64,000 nucleotides of DNA from Roseateles asaccharophilus. Its GTDB lineage: Bacteria > Pseudomonadota > Gammaproteobacteria > Burkholderiales > Burkholderiaceae_C. Numbering within the stretch: the first letter of the stretch is position 1; each line of letters starts with the position of its first letter. Below are positions 46,947 to 56,898 of this stretch, in pieces. Below the pieces are notes generated by a model. That model did no database searches and was not told the origin of the DNA. It saw only the letters and a list, made by a program, of their open reading frames with translations. The stretch spans positions 202,000-265,999 of the forward strand of contig NZ_SNXE01000005.1 of assembly GCF_004362405.1 (NCBI RefSeq). Direction: 5' to 3'. The position numbers and the translations under genes are program-made.

Positions 46947-46985
46947 GCCTTCGCGCCGCATTGCGGGGCTTCCTGCAGCACGCAC

Positions 46986-47354
46986 ATGCGATTGATGCGC
47001 ATCAAGAAATGCGTGCGACTTGCCAGCCGCTCGTGGCGGCCAACCTTCGGATTCACCCTCATCTTGAACGCCCTCGATCTGTTCTGGCATCTGTGCAATT
47101 TCCTGGCGCCGGCCTGGGTGGTGGCGGCCCTGATGGCGGGCGCGCTCAAGCTGCTGTGGCGTCAGGACTTGCGCAGCCGCGGTTGGCGCCAGCTCTGGGT
47201 CTGGGGCGGTGTGGGCGGCTCGCTCGCCCTGCTGGCCGCGCTTGTGCTGCTGGGGCGCGACGGCAAACTAGCCGGCTACGGCCTGATGATCCTGGCCATC
47301 GCCCTGCCGCAGTGGGCCCTGGCCTGGGGCCAGGGCTTGCTGGGGCGGCGCTGA
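46986..47354 (+). CDS. Small inner-membrane hypothetical protein
   Basis: 122 aa with three hydrophobic segments (about 32-54 [21 protein letters not shown], 70-88 [20 protein letters not shown] and 95-115 [19 protein letters not shown]) and basic loops. No known domain. The basic N-terminus ([19 protein letters not shown]) may be over-extended; a TTG near codon 28 is an alternative start. Divergent from hemA, convergent with miaB. Confidence 0.6.
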   Translation: MRLMRIKKCVRLASRSWRPTFGFTLILNALDLFWHLCNFLAPAWVVAALMAGALKLLWRQDLRSRGWRQLWVWGGVGGSLALLAALVLLGRDGKLAGYGLMILAIALPQWALAWGQGLLGRR

Positions 47355-47358
47355 AGGC

Positions 47359-48702
47359 TCAGGCGCCCAGCGCCTGCTCGACCGCCAGCGGCACCTCGGC
47401 CCGCAGGGAGTGCGGGTAGGCCTGGGTGATGTCCACCTCGATCAGCTGGTTCATCAGGCGCGGGTGGCCCTTGAAGTTGACGATGCGGTTGCACTCGGTG
47501 CGGCCCATCAGCTCGCTGGCATCCTTGCGGGCATTGCCGGTCACGAGAATGGTCTGGCGGCTGCCCACCATGCTTTCGCTGATCTTCACCGCATGGGCCT
47601 CGATGGCGGCTTGCAGTTCCTGCAGGCGGCGCACCTTGACCTCGTAAGGCGTGCTGTCCTCCAGATTGGCGGCCGGCGTGCCGGGGCGCGGGCTGAAGAT
47701 GAAGCTGAAGGAGGCGTCGAAGCCCACGTCCTCCACCAGCTTCATCAGCTTGGCGTGGTCGTCCTCGGTCTCGCCGGGAAAGCCGACGATGAAGTCGCTG
47801 GCCAGGCGGATGTCCGGCCGGATCGCGCGCAGCTTGCGCACGATGCTCTTGAACTCGAGGGCCGTGTAGCCGCGCTTCATGGCCATCAGGATGCGGTCGC
47901 TGCCATGCTGCACCGGCAGGTGCAGGTGGTTCACCAGCTGGGGCACCTTGCCGTAGGCCTCGATCAGGCGCGGGCTGAACTCGTTGGGGTGGCTGGTGGT
48001 GAAGCGCAGGCGGCGGATGCCGGGGATCTCGGCCGCGTATTCCAGCAGCAGGGCCAGGTCGGCGTATTCGCTGGTGTCGCCCATCTTGCCGCGGTAGGCA
48101 TTGACGTTCTGGCCCAGCAGATTGATCTCCATCACGCCCTGGTCGGCCAGGCCGGCGATCTCGGTCAGCACGTCCTCGAAGGGGCGCGAGACCTCCTCGC
48201 CGCGGGTGTAGGGCACCACGCAGTAGCTGCAGTACTTGGAGCAGCCTTCCATGATGGACACGAAGGCGCTGGCGCCCTCCACCTTGGCGGGCGGCAGATT
48301 GTCGAACTTCTCGATCTCGGGGAAGGAAATGTCCACCTGCGGGCGGCGCAGCTCCTGGCGTGCGGCCAGCATCTGGGGCAGGCGGTGCAGGGTCTGGGGG
48401 CCGAAGACCACGTCCACATAGGGCGCACGCTCGATGATGGCCGCGCCCTCCTGGCTGGCCACGCAGCCGCCCACGCCGATCATCACGCCCTTTTCCTTGA
48501 GGTGCTTGACGCGCCCCAGATCGCTGAACACCTTCTCTTGCGCCTTCTCGCGCACGGAGCAGGTGTTGAAGAGGATCAGGTCGGCCTGCTCGGGGTCCTC
48601 GGTCTTCTCATAGCCCTGGGCGGCACCCAGCACATCGGCCATCTTGTCCGAGTCGTACTCGTTCATCTGGCAGCCGAAGGTCTTGATGAATACTTTCTTC
48701 AT
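47359..48702 (-). CDS. miaB: MiaB, tRNA-2-methylthio-N6-isopentenyladenosine synthase
   Basis: Radical-SAM methylthiotransferase acting on A37 of tRNAs. 447 aa. N-terminal MTTase domain cysteines ([30 protein letters not shown]), radical-SAM CxxxCxxC in [18 protein letters not shown], and a C-terminal TRAM domain. ATG at 48702. Confidence 0.97.
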   Translation of the reverse strand: MKKVFIKTFGCQMNEYDSDKMADVLGAAQGYEKTEDPEQADLILFNTCSVREKAQEKVFSDLGRVKHLKEKGVMIGVGGCVASQEGAAIIERAPYVDVVFGPQTLHRLPQMLAARQELRRPQVDISFPEIEKFDNLPPAKVEGASAFVSIMEGCSKYCSYCVVPYTRGEEVSRPFEDVLTEIAGLADQGVMEINLLGQNVNAYRGKMGDTSEYADLALLLEYAAEIPGIRRLRFTTSHPNEFSPRLIEAYGKVPQLVNHLHLPVQHGSDRILMAMKRGYTALEFKSIVRKLRAIRPDIRLASDFIVGFPGETEDDHAKLMKLVEDVGFDASFSFIFSPRPGTPAANLEDSTPYEVKVRRLQELQAAIEAHAVKISESMVGSRQTILVTGNARKDASELMGRTECNRIVNFKGHPRLMNQLIEVDITQAYPHSLRAEVPLAVEQALGA

Positions 48703-48720
48703 GGCGTACTTCCTTGGGGC

Positions 48721-49113
48721 TCAGCGCTTGGTCCAGGTCTGCGTGCCGGGCTCGAAGCTCCAGCGCGCGGCCTCCTCGGCGCTGCGGGGCCAGGTCTTGT
48801 TGGCCAGCTCGACCGGATTCAGCACCCAAATGTCCTGCAGCAGGCCGGTGCGCTGCTCGACGGTGTAGTGCACCATGAGTTTCTGCCCCATCACGCTGGC
48901 GGGTTGCAGCAGCAGATTGGTGTCGCCGCGCAATCGGGCTCCGGGCGCCAGTCGGGCCGGCTGCCCATTGAGCGTGGCTTCCGGGAACTGCAGCAACTGC
49001 AGTTCGCCGCGCAAAGCCTGGGGCGGGAAGGGGCGATGCGATTGAGCGTGGGCAGGGGCCCAGGCCAGGCAGGCGGCCACAGCAAGGGTGGCAATCGAGG
49101 CACAGCGGTACAT
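48721..49113 (-). CDS. Periplasmic hypothetical protein
   Basis: 130 aa from the ATG at 49113. Signal peptide MYRCASIATLAVAACLAWAPAHAQ, then a small beta-rich domain (GELQLLQFPEATLNGQPARLAPGARLRGDTN, VHYTVEQRTGLLQDIWVLNPVE). A related pattern is common in Burkholderiales genomes but I know no function. 18 bp upstream of miaB on the same strand. Confidence 0.75.
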   Translation of the reverse strand: MYRCASIATLAVAACLAWAPAHAQSHRPFPPQALRGELQLLQFPEATLNGQPARLAPGARLRGDTNLLLQPASVMGQKLMVHYTVEQRTGLLQDIWVLNPVELANKTWPRSAEEAARWSFEPGTQTWTKR

Positions 49114-49156
49114 GGTATTTGTCCAGTGGCTGCGAGAATGGCGGTTGAACAAAGCA

Positions 49157-49185
49157 AAACGGCCCGAGGGATGCTCGGGCCGTTT
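49157..49185 (-). terminator. Terminator of the CAT-anticodon tRNA gene
   Basis: Perfect 12-bp stem AAACGGCCCGAG/CTCGGGCCGTTT with a GGATG loop and a T-rich run (minus strand) starting 10 bp after the tRNA 3' end. Confidence 0.85.
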
Positions 49186-49194
49186 GCTGTATTT

Positions 49195-49271
<77 letters not shown>

Positions 49272-49446
49272 TCAAGCCCGCTATTCTAACGAGCTTTTCG
49301 GAGACAATGCAAGCACTCTTTGCGAAGTCTTTAAAAAATTCTTGGAAGCCCCCTCGCGGGACGGCTGCCGGCCCAGGGGCGACATGCCCGAAATGCCGCA
49401 GCGGCGGGACTTTCAGCCCAGATCCAGTCCTTCTCACAGGCCATTG

Positions 49447-50628
49447 ATGTTCAGTTTCTTTAAGAAGAAGTTCGGCGGAGGCGGCAATGCGGCCCCGGCA
49501 CCCCAGCCCGCCGCCGAGCCGGTGAGCGCTCCCACGCCTGTCGTGGCCGCCGAGTCGGCGCCCGCCCCGGCCTCCATCACAGCGCCTGCCGCGGTGCCCG
49601 TGGTTGCGCCGCCCGCTCCGGCCGCGGCGGCCGTGCTGGCGCCCGAGGCGCCGCCGCCGGCTCCCGTGGCCGCTTCGGCGCCGCTGGCCGCAGCTGCGCC
49701 GGCCCCCGAGCCCGCGCAGGCCCCGACCGTGCGCCGCAGCTGGCTGGACAAGCTGCGCGCCGGCCTGCGCAAGACCGGCTCCAGCATCGCCCAGGTTTTC
49801 ACCGGCACCCAGATTGATGACGCGCTTTATGAGGAGCTGGAGGCGGCCCTGCTGATGGCCGATACCGGCGTCAAGGCCACCGAGTTCCTGCTGGAGGATC
49901 TCAAGAAACGGGTCAAGGAGGCCAAGGTCACCGACCCGGCGGCCGTGCGCGGTCTGCTGGCCGAGGCGCTGAGCGATCTGCTGCGTCCGCTGGAGAAGCC
50001 GCTGACCGTGGGCGAGCACACGCCCACGGTCATGATGGTGGTGGGCGTCAATGGCGCCGGCAAGACCACCAGCATTGGCAAGCTGACCCGCCACTTGGCC
50101 GAGGCCGAGCAGAAGGTGCTGCTGGCCGCGGCCGATACCTTCCGCGCCGCGGCGCGGGAGCAGCTCTCGGTCTGGGCCGACCGCACCCGGGTGGAGATCG
50201 TCAGCCAGGAGGGCGGCGACCCCTCGGCCGTGACTTTCGATGCCGTGGTGGCGGGGCGTGCGCGCGGCTGCGATGTGGTGATTGCCGACACCGCGGGTCG
50301 CCTGCCCACCCAGCTGCATCTGATGGAGGAGCTCAAGAAGATCCGCCGCGTGATCGGCAAGGCCCAGGACGGTGCGCCGCACGAGGTGCTGCTGGTGGTG
50401 GATGGCAATACCGGCCAGAACGCGCTCACCCAGGTCAAGGCCTTCGACGATGCCCTGGGCCTGACCGGCCTGATCGTCACCAAGCTGGACGGCACGGCCA
50501 AGGGTGGCGTGCTGGCCGCCATCGCGCGCGAGCGCCCCATCCCGGTGTACTTCGTCGGCGTGGGCGAGAAGCTGGAGGATCTGCAGACCTTCAGCGCGCG
50601 GGAGTTTGCGCAGGCCTTGCTCGAATGA
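49447..50628 (+). CDS. ftsY: FtsY, signal recognition particle receptor
   Basis: 393 aa. MFSFFKKKFGG start, then an Ala/Pro-rich A domain (about residues 15-95) in place of the acidic domain of E. coli, then the NG domain: G1 GVNGAGKTTSIGKLTRH, G3 DTAGRLPTQ and G4 TKLDGTAKGG. It docks SRP-ribosome complexes at the membrane. ATG at 49447. It converges on ffh. Confidence 0.96.
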   Translation: MFSFFKKKFGGGGNAAPAPQPAAEPVSAPTPVVAAESAPAPASITAPAAVPVVAPPAPAAAAVLAPEAPPPAPVAASAPLAAAAPAPEPAQAPTVRRSWLDKLRAGLRKTGSSIAQVFTGTQIDDALYEELEAALLMADTGVKATEFLLEDLKKRVKEAKVTDPAAVRGLLAEALSDLLRPLEKPLTVGEHTPTVMMVVGVNGAGKTTSIGKLTRHLAEAEQKVLLAAADTFRAAAREQLSVWADRTRVEIVSQEGGDPSAVTFDAVVAGRARGCDVVIADTAGRLPTQLHLMEELKKIRRVIGKAQDGAPHEVLLVVDGNTGQNALTQVKAFDDALGLTGLIVTKLDGTAKGGVLAAIARERPIPVYFVGVGEKLEDLQTFSAREFAQALLE

Positions 50629-50720
50629 GTCGGGGTCGTTGACCCGGGCGGCTGTCGCGGGTACGGCGCTGCCGGGCGTTCGATGCGGCAAGGCGCAGAG
50701 GCCTTGCCCCTCGCCAGTCA

Positions 50721-50743
50721 CAAACAGTCCTCAGGACTGTTTG
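50721..50743. terminator. Bidirectional hairpin between ftsY and ffh
   Basis: CAAACAGTCC-TCA-GGACTGTTTG, perfect 10-bp arms, in the spacer of convergent genes. Confidence 0.65.
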
Positions 50744-50791
50744 AGTCCGGGCTCGGCCCCCTTGAAGGGCCTGCGAAGCGGGTAGGGGGTG

Positions 50792-52183
50792 TTACTTCAG
50801 TCCGGGCGGCATCATCCCGCCCAGGCCTTTCATGCCACCCATCTTCTTCATCATCTTCATCAGGCCGCCGCCCTTCATCTTCTTCATCATGCCCTGCATC
50901 TGGTCGAACTGATTCAGCAGGCGGTTGACCTCCTGGATCTGCACACCGGCACCGGCAGCGATGCGGCGCTTGCGGCTGGCCTTGCTCTTGCCGTCCATCA
51001 GCAGACTCGGCTGGGCGCGCTCCTTGGCGCTCATGGCGTTGAGGATGCCCTCCATGCGCTTCATATCGCGCTCGGCCTTGTCCATGTCGGCGGCGCCGGC
51101 CTTGGCCGTCATCTGGGTGGGCAGCTTGTCCATCAGGCCCGAGAGGCCGCCCATCTTCTTCATCTGGGAGATCTGGGCCAGGAAGTCATTCAGGTCGAAG
51201 CCGTCGCCGCTCTTGAGCTTGTTGGCCAGCTTCTCGGCCGCGGCCATGTCCACGCCCTTGGTGACTTCCTCCACCAGGGCCACGATATCGCCCATGCCCA
51301 GCACGCGGCCGGCATGGCGGTCGGCGTCAAAGACCTCCAGGCCGTCGATCTTCTCGGACACGCCGGCAAACTTGATGGGTGCGCCCGTGATCTGGCGCAC
51401 CGACAGGGCCGCACCGCCGCGCGAGTCGCCGTCCAGCTTGGTCAGCACGATGCCGGTCAGCGGCAGGGCTTCCTTGAAGGCCTTGGCGGTGTTGATCGCA
51501 TCCTGACCCTGCATGGCATCGACCACGAAGAGCGTCTCCACCGGGTTCAGCGTGGCGTGCAGATCCTTGATCTCGGCCATCAGGGCTTCGTCGATGGCCA
51601 GGCGACCGGCCGTGTCCACCAGCAGCACATCGAAGTAATGCTTCTTGGCGTAGTCCAGCGCGGCCAGGGCGATGTCGCGTGGCGTCTGGCCCGCGTCGGA
51701 GGGGAACCACTCGCCACCCGCCTGCTTGGTCACGGTCTTGAGCTGCTCGATGGCGGCGGGGCGGTAGACGTCGGCCGAGACCGTCAGCACCTTCTTCTTG
51801 CGCTTGTCGATGAGGTGCTTGGTCAGCTTGGCCGTGGTGGTGGTCTTGCCGGCACCCTGCAGGCCAGCCATCAGGATGATGGCGGGCGGCTGGGCGGCCA
51901 GATTGATATCGGCCACGCCCTCGCCCATGGTGGCGGCCAGCTCCTTGTGCACCACCGAGACCAGCACCTGGCCGGGGTTGAGCGAGCCCACCACCTCCTG
52001 GCCCAGGGCCTTCTCCTTGACGCGGGCGATGAAGTCGCGCACCACCGGCAGGGCCACGTCGGCCTCCAGCAGGGCCATGCGCACCTCGCGCAGCATGTCC
52101 TGCACATTGCTTTCGGTGATGCGGGCCTGGCCGCGCATCGTCTTGACGAGCTGGCTCAGGCGTTCGGTCAGGGTGGAGGCCAT
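50792..52183 (-). CDS. ffh: Ffh, signal recognition particle protein (SRP54)
   Basis: 463 aa. NG domain with G1 GLQGAGKTTTTAKLTKHL, G3 DTAGRLAID, G4 TKLDGDSRGGAAL, then a methionine-rich M domain ending MKKMKGGGLMKMMKKMGGMKG that binds 4.5S RNA and signal sequences. ATG at 52183. Divergent from the CcsA/YpjD-type gene. Confidence 0.97.
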   Translation of the reverse strand: MASTLTERLSQLVKTMRGQARITESNVQDMLREVRMALLEADVALPVVRDFIARVKEKALGQEVVGSLNPGQVLVSVVHKELAATMGEGVADINLAAQPPAIILMAGLQGAGKTTTTAKLTKHLIDKRKKKVLTVSADVYRPAAIEQLKTVTKQAGGEWFPSDAGQTPRDIALAALDYAKKHYFDVLLVDTAGRLAIDEALMAEIKDLHATLNPVETLFVVDAMQGQDAINTAKAFKEALPLTGIVLTKLDGDSRGGAALSVRQITGAPIKFAGVSEKIDGLEVFDADRHAGRVLGMGDIVALVEEVTKGVDMAAAEKLANKLKSGDGFDLNDFLAQISQMKKMGGLSGLMDKLPTQMTAKAGAADMDKAERDMKRMEGILNAMSAKERAQPSLLMDGKSKASRKRRIAAGAGVQIQEVNRLLNQFDQMQGMMKKMKGGGLMKMMKKMGGMKGLGGMMPPGLK

Positions 52184-52229
52184 CGGGCTAGCGCCACGGG
52201 GAGACGGGCGCGCAAATTACACTGTGGCG

Positions 52230-53075
52230 ATGATTTTATCGTTCGCCTCCTCCGGCCTGCCCGGCATGCTGCTGGTGGCCAGCAGCCTGCTCGCCTTGCT
52301 GGCCTATGCCGCGGTGGTGTTGAGCCCCGACCGGGCGGGCGACGGAGCTCGTATGCGCGGCCTTTTGGTGCTGGGTTGGAGCGCCCATCTGCTGGCCCTG
52401 GTGCTGGACATCGCGGGCATAGGCGCCAGCCAGCCGGGCGCGCGCTTCGGCTTCGCGCCGGCCCTGTCCATGACCATCTGGTTGGTGCTGGCCGTCTATA
52501 TGGTGGAGAGCCGCCTGGTGCCCCTGCCCAGCGCGCGCCGCGTGCTGGCGGTGCTGGCCGCCCTGGGTGTGCTGCTGGCCGCGCTGTATCCGGGCGAAAG
52601 CCGCCCGCTGGCGGCCTCGCCCTGGACGCCGCTGCACTGGGTGCTGGGCCTGGCCTCTTACGGCCTCTTTGGCGTGGCGGTGCTGCATGCGGTGCTGCTG
52701 AGTCGGGCCGAGCGCCAGATGCGCCTCAAGATGCCCGCGCCCGGGCAAGGCCAGTTCCCCTTGGGCATGCCCCTGCTGCGCCTGGAACGTCTGACCTTCC
52801 AGTTCGTGGGCGCGGGCGTGGTGGTGCTGTCGCTGGCCCTGCTGCTGGGCTGGTGGTTCACGCCGCAATGGCGCTGGGACCACAAGAATTTGCTCTCCGT
52901 GCTGGGCTGGCTGGTGCTGACCGGTCTGCTGACCGGCCGCCGCGTCTTTGGCTGGCGCGGCCGCCGTGCGACCCGCTGGCTCTATCTGGGGGCGGCCCTG
53001 CTGCTGCTGGCCTATGCGGGCTCGCGCTTTGTGTTGGAGGTGCTGCTGCAGCGTGCGGGCACCGCACCGGTCTGA
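52230..53075 (+). CDS. CcsA/YpjD-type cytochrome c assembly family membrane protein
   Basis: 281 aa, eight hydrophobic segments. The WWD-like core of the CcsA family is represented by LHWVLGLASYGLFGVAVLHAVLL and LLLGWWFTPQWRWDHKNLLSVLGWLVL. Its position next to ffh matches YpjD in other proteobacteria, for which a role in heme handling is assumed but not proven. ATG at 52230. Confidence 0.85.
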   Translation: MILSFASSGLPGMLLVASSLLALLAYAAVVLSPDRAGDGARMRGLLVLGWSAHLLALVLDIAGIGASQPGARFGFAPALSMTIWLVLAVYMVESRLVPLPSARRVLAVLAALGVLLAALYPGESRPLAASPWTPLHWVLGLASYGLFGVAVLHAVLLSRAERQMRLKMPAPGQGQFPLGMPLLRLERLTFQFVGAGVVVLSLALLLGWWFTPQWRWDHKNLLSVLGWLVLTGLLTGRRVFGWRGRRATRWLYLGAALLLLAYAGSRFVLEVLLQRAGTAPV

Positions 53076-53086
53076 GTGACTGAGGC

Positions 53087-53341
53087 ATGAAATACCTGCT
53101 CCTGATTCTTGTCCTGGCCCTGGTCTTCTTTGTTCTGGGGCTCAAGCGCGCACGGCCCTCGCGCCCGGAGCCCGGGCCCAAGCGCGAGGCCCCCAAGGCC
53201 CCGGCCGCCGGCGCCCAGGACATCGTGGCCTGCGCCGAGTGCGGCCTGCATGTGCCGCTGGCCGATGCGCTGCCGGGGTTGGGCGGGCACTTCTGCAGCG
53301 CGGCGCATCGACACGCTTTTGAGGCCCGATCGCGCTCATGA
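53087..53341 (+). CDS. PP0621-family small membrane-anchored zinc-ribbon protein
   Basis: 84 aa. One N-terminal helix (KYLLLILVLALVFFVLGLK), a Pro/basic linker, then a CAECGLHVP...GGHFCSAAHRHAF segment with CxxC and a C-terminal Cys/His pair. Function unknown. Conserved directly upstream of the pilS-type kinase in Burkholderiales; its stop overlaps the next ATG. Confidence 0.85.
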   Translation: MKYLLLILVLALVFFVLGLKRARPSRPEPGPKREAPKAPAAGAQDIVACAECGLHVPLADALPGLGGHFCSAAHRHAFEARSRS

Positions 53342-55137
53342 GCCACGACGCTTGGCCGTCCACCAGACCAGCTGGGCCCTCGGCCACTGAGGCCGCTGGG
53401 GCCGGTGCAGGCGGTGGTGGCGAGACGTCAGGAGCGCCTGGGCCTGCCGACGCCGAGACCGGGTTCTTCCTGCGCCGCGGCTTGCGGCGCGATGCGGCGG
53501 GCAACGGCTTCTACCGGCTGTATCGCGCCTGCCTGTCGGCCCGCGTCGCCTTGGGCCTTGCCCTGCTGGCCATGCAGCTGCTGGGCGGGGTGTTGGGGGC
53601 GGAGCCGGTCCAGGGGGCACTGGAGCTCAGCCTGCTCTACATGGTGCTGGCGCTGCTGCAGTGGATCTTGCCGGCGGCGCGCCGAGGCGTGTCCGCCCGC
53701 TCCCTGGCCCGCCTGAGCAGCCCGCGCTGGTGGGCGACTATCGGCGTGGACCTGGCGCTGTTTGGCCTGCTGCATGCCATGGACAGGGCCTCGGCCGTGA
53801 GCTATGGCGCCTTGCTCGTCATGCCTGTGCTGATGGCCGGTCTGCTGACACCCCGCCTGCAGGCGCTCGCGGCGTCCGCCATGGCGGCCCTGCTGGTGCT
53901 GGGGGTGAGTGCCTGGTCCTTCTTTCAGGGGCTGGATCCCGCTCTGCGCATGACGCAGGCGGGGCTGGCGGGGGTAGGCTTCTTCGTGGTGGGTCTGCTG
54001 GCCAGCGAGATGGCCAGCCGCCTGGCGCGCGAGGAGCGGGCTGCCCGCGGCAGCCTGGAGCTGGCGCGCCAGCAGGCCCAGCTCAACCGGCTGGTGATTG
54101 AGCAGATGCAGGAGGGGGTGCTGGTCGTGGACCGCCGCGGCCATGTGCGCGCGGCCAATCCCGCGGCACGCGGCCTGCTGTCCGGTGCGCAGCGCGTGCG
54201 TGAGGCGCCGTTTCAGCTGCGTGGCGTGGCCGACTGGGAGCCGCTGGTCGCCGCCGTGGATCGTGCCTTTGCCGACGCGCGCTGGCCCGAGGAGGGTCGA
54301 GACATCAGTCTGAGGCTGGAGGGGGGCGAGACGCGCGGGCTGCGACTGCGCATGCGCTTCACGCAGCGCCGCGAGGGGCAGGGCAATGAAGACCTGTGTG
54401 TGCTCTTCATCGAGGATGTCCGCAGCGTGCTGGCGCGCAGCCGCCAGGAGAAGCTAGCCGCCATGGGGCGCATCTCGGCGGGGATTGCCCACGAGATACG
54501 CAATCCACTGGCCGCCATCGACCAGGCCAATGCCTTGTTGGCGGAGGACAGCGAGAACGAGCAGGCCCGTCGACTCACGGCCATGGTGGCCTCCAATGTG
54601 CAGCGGCTCAAGCGCATCGTGGACGATGTGATGGAGGTGGCGCCTGGAGTTCTCTTGCCGCCACAGGCCCTGGACGCCAGTGCCTTGGTGCGAGAGGCCT
54701 GCGCGGACTGGGCGAGCACCAATCGCTTGCCGCAGACCGATGATGGTCCGCTGGCCCTGAGTCTGCCCGCAGGCAGTCTTGCGGTGCTGTTTGATCCCGA
54801 GCATATGCGCCGGGTCCTGGTCAACCTGCTGGACAATGCGCTGCGGCATGCCGAGCCCGGGCCGGCCTCGGTGCAGGTCAGCTTGCGGGCGCTGTCCGAG
54901 CAATGGGCCCAGCTCTCGGTTTACAGCGCAGGGCCTGCGCTGGCGCCCGAGGTGGAGCGACATCTCTTCGAGCCCTTCTTCTCCACACGCAGCCGCGGAT
55001 CCGGCCTGGGGCTCTATATCTGTCGCGAGCTTTGTGAGCGCTACGGTGGCCGCATCGACTATCAGCGTCAACGTGCCGTCGGGCATGCGGGCAATGAGTT
55101 CATCATCACCCTGCGTCGGCCGCCCGCCGAGGCTTAG
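53338..55137 (+). CDS. pilS: PilS-like sensor histidine kinase
   Basis: 599 aa. A Gly/Ala/Pro-rich N-terminal stretch precedes about six membrane helices (residues 60-230), a PAS-like region (LVIEQMQEGVLVVDRRGHVRAANPAA), the H box (GRISAGIAHEIRNPLAAIDQAN), N box (VNLLDNALRHA) and G box (SGLGLYICRELCERYGG). PilS controls PilR-dependent pilin transcription. Pairing with pilR below supports the assignment; the pilin gene it controls is not in the window. Confidence 0.88.
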   Translation: MSHDAWPSTRPAGPSATEAAGAGAGGGGETSGAPGPADAETGFFLRRGLRRDAAGNGFYRLYRACLSARVALGLALLAMQLLGGVLGAEPVQGALELSLLYMVLALLQWILPAARRGVSARSLARLSSPRWWATIGVDLALFGLLHAMDRASAVSYGALLVMPVLMAGLLTPRLQALAASAMAALLVLGVSAWSFFQGLDPALRMTQAGLAGVGFFVVGLLASEMASRLAREERAARGSLELARQQAQLNRLVIEQMQEGVLVVDRRGHVRAANPAARGLLSGAQRVREAPFQLRGVADWEPLVAAVDRAFADARWPEEGRDISLRLEGGETRGLRLRMRFTQRREGQGNEDLCVLFIEDVRSVLARSRQEKLAAMGRISAGIAHEIRNPLAAIDQANALLAEDSENEQARRLTAMVASNVQRLKRIVDDVMEVAPGVLLPPQALDASALVREACADWASTNRLPQTDDGPLALSLPAGSLAVLFDPEHMRRVLVNLLDNALRHAEPGPASVQVSLRALSEQWAQLSVYSAGPALAPEVERHLFEPFFSTRSRGSGLGLYICRELCERYGGRIDYQRQRAVGHAGNEFIITLRRPPAEA

Positions 55138-55151
55138 AGCCCCTCAAGACC

Positions 55152-56669
55152 ATGAATCCCGTTCCCTCACACAGCCTGCTGGTCATTGATGATGAGCCCG
55201 ATCTGCGCACGCTCTATGAGCTGACCCTGCTTCGCGAGGGCTATGAGCTGGACAGTGCGGGCTCGGTTGAGGAAGCGCTGGCCCGGCTGGCGGAGCGCGG
55301 CTATAGCGCGGTGATCACCGATATGCGCCTGCCCGATGGCTCGGGCCTGGACGTGCTGGCCTGGCTGGAGCGCCACGGTCGGCCCGAGAAAGCCCTGGTC
55401 ATCACGGCTTTCGGTTCCGCGGAAAACGCGGTGGAGGCGCTCAAGGCGGGCGCCTATGACTACCTGACCAAGCCCGTGGACCTGCGCCAGTTCCGTAGCG
55501 TGGTGGCCTCGGCCCTGGGGCGGGTGGGGGCTTCGGCGCAGTCGGCCGCAGTGCCCGCCGCAGCGCCGGCTTCTGCGCGCAGCCCGGGGCCGCGATCGCC
55601 GCGCGCTGGCGAGGCGGTTAGCAGCCATCCGGCTTTGCACCGGCTGGCCGGCGACTCTGCGGCCATGTGTCAGGTGCGTGCGCTGATTGAGAAGGTAGCG
55701 CGCAGCATGGCGCCGGTATTGCTGCAGGGCGAGTCGGGCACGGGCAAGGAGCTGGTGGCGCGTGCCATCCATGACGCCAGCCCGCGCAGCGCAAGGGCTT
55801 TTATCGCGGTCAACTGCGGCGCCATTCCCGAGCAGCTGCTGGAGGCTGAGTTTTTCGGCTTTCGCAAAGGCGCCTTCACCGGTGCGCATGAGGACCGGGA
55901 AGGCTTCTTCCAGGCCGCCCACGAGGGCACGCTCTTTCTGGATGAGATCGGTGATCTGCCCCTGGCCATGCAGAGCAAGCTGCTGCGTGCCATTCAGGAG
56001 CGCTCGGTGCGGCCGGTCGGGGCCGTGGCCGAGGCGCCGGTGAATGTGCGCATCGTCAGCGCCACCCACAAGGACCTTTCGGCCGAGGTGGCTGCGGGGC
56101 GCTTCCGTCAGGATCTGTTCTATCGCCTCAATGTGATCCAGATCCGCGTGCCGCCCTTGCGTGAGCGCATCGAGGATCTGGAGGCGATCAGCGAGCGTGT
56201 GCTGGATCGCATTGCGCGCGATGCCGGCGTGTCACCTGCGCCGCGGCTCTCGGCCGTTGCGCTGGCCCAGCTCTCGCGCTATGCCTTCCCGGGCAATGTG
56301 CGAGAGCTGGAGAACCTGCTGCATCGGGCTTTGGCGCTGTCCGGCGGGGAGGTCATCGATGTGGCCGATCTGGGCTTGCCCGAGGCCGTGCTGGATGAAT
56401 CTCAGTTCGGCAGCCTGGACATGCCCGACCGTGTCAGCCTGCCGCTGGTCGCGCAGCCTGCATCGGAGGCTGATGATCCCCTGCCGCAGGATCTGGCGGC
56501 CTATCTTGACGAGGTGGAACGCAGCATCCTCCTGCGCTCCCTGGTTCGGCATGGCTTCAACCGCACGGCGGCCGGGGCTTCTCTGGGCCTGTCGCTGCGG
56601 CAGATGCGCTACCGCATGGCCCGTCTGGGCGTCACTGAACCCTCGGGTTCGGCGGGCGAGGGCGGCTGA
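55152..56669 (+). CDS. pilR: PilR-like sigma-54 response regulator
   Basis: 505 aa. Receiver domain with phospho-acceptor in VITDMRLPDGSGLDVL (about residue 57), a central AAA+ domain with Walker A GESGTGKELVARAIH, the sigma-54 contact loop GAFTGA (RKGAFTGAHEDREG) and a Fis-type HTH at the C-terminus (FNRTAAGASLGLSLRQMRYRMARLG). 14 bp after pilS. Activates sigma-54 promoters such as that of the major pilin. Confidence 0.9.
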   Translation: MNPVPSHSLLVIDDEPDLRTLYELTLLREGYELDSAGSVEEALARLAERGYSAVITDMRLPDGSGLDVLAWLERHGRPEKALVITAFGSAENAVEALKAGAYDYLTKPVDLRQFRSVVASALGRVGASAQSAAVPAAAPASARSPGPRSPRAGEAVSSHPALHRLAGDSAAMCQVRALIEKVARSMAPVLLQGESGTGKELVARAIHDASPRSARAFIAVNCGAIPEQLLEAEFFGFRKGAFTGAHEDREGFFQAAHEGTLFLDEIGDLPLAMQSKLLRAIQERSVRPVGAVAEAPVNVRIVSATHKDLSAEVAAGRFRQDLFYRLNVIQIRVPPLRERIEDLEAISERVLDRIARDAGVSPAPRLSAVALAQLSRYAFPGNVRELENLLHRALALSGGEVIDVADLGLPEAVLDESQFGSLDMPDRVSLPLVAQPASEADDPLPQDLAAYLDEVERSILLRSLVRHGFNRTAAGASLGLSLRQMRYRMARLGVTEPSGSAGEGG

Positions 56670-56851
56670 ACTTCAGGAAGGCCCAGTATTGGCGCGGCCT
56701 GGCGCCATGTTTCAGCCCGCAAGCCAGCGCTGGTGCGGGTCGGCCGGCGCGTAGCCCCTGTTCATCGTGATGCGCGCGCCCCTGCGGCGTGATACGTCCT
56801 TTGCGCGCCGAGTCGCTAGCGCGATCCCGGCACGAGGTCAACGGGGTTTGA

Positions 56852-56898
56852 ACGCTATCGGTAGTGCTTGAAGCGGTCATATCCGCTAGATATAGTGT
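56852..56898 (+). promoter_or_regulatory. nrdA promoter with tandem NrdR boxes
   Basis: Box 1 ACGCTATCGGTAGTGC (56852-56867) and box 2 CCGCTAGATATAGTGT (56883-56898) start 31 bp apart, three helical turns, as usual for NrdR. A promoter TTGAAG (56868-56873), 17 bp, TATAGT (56891-56896) has its -10 inside box 2. Repression by NrdR is inference from this layout. Box 2 matches the consensus better than box 1. Confidence 0.65.

Noticed and set aside
44482-46995. Long plus-strand open frame opposite prfA and hemA
   Set aside because: Antisense shadow; the minus-strand frames match known families over their full lengths.
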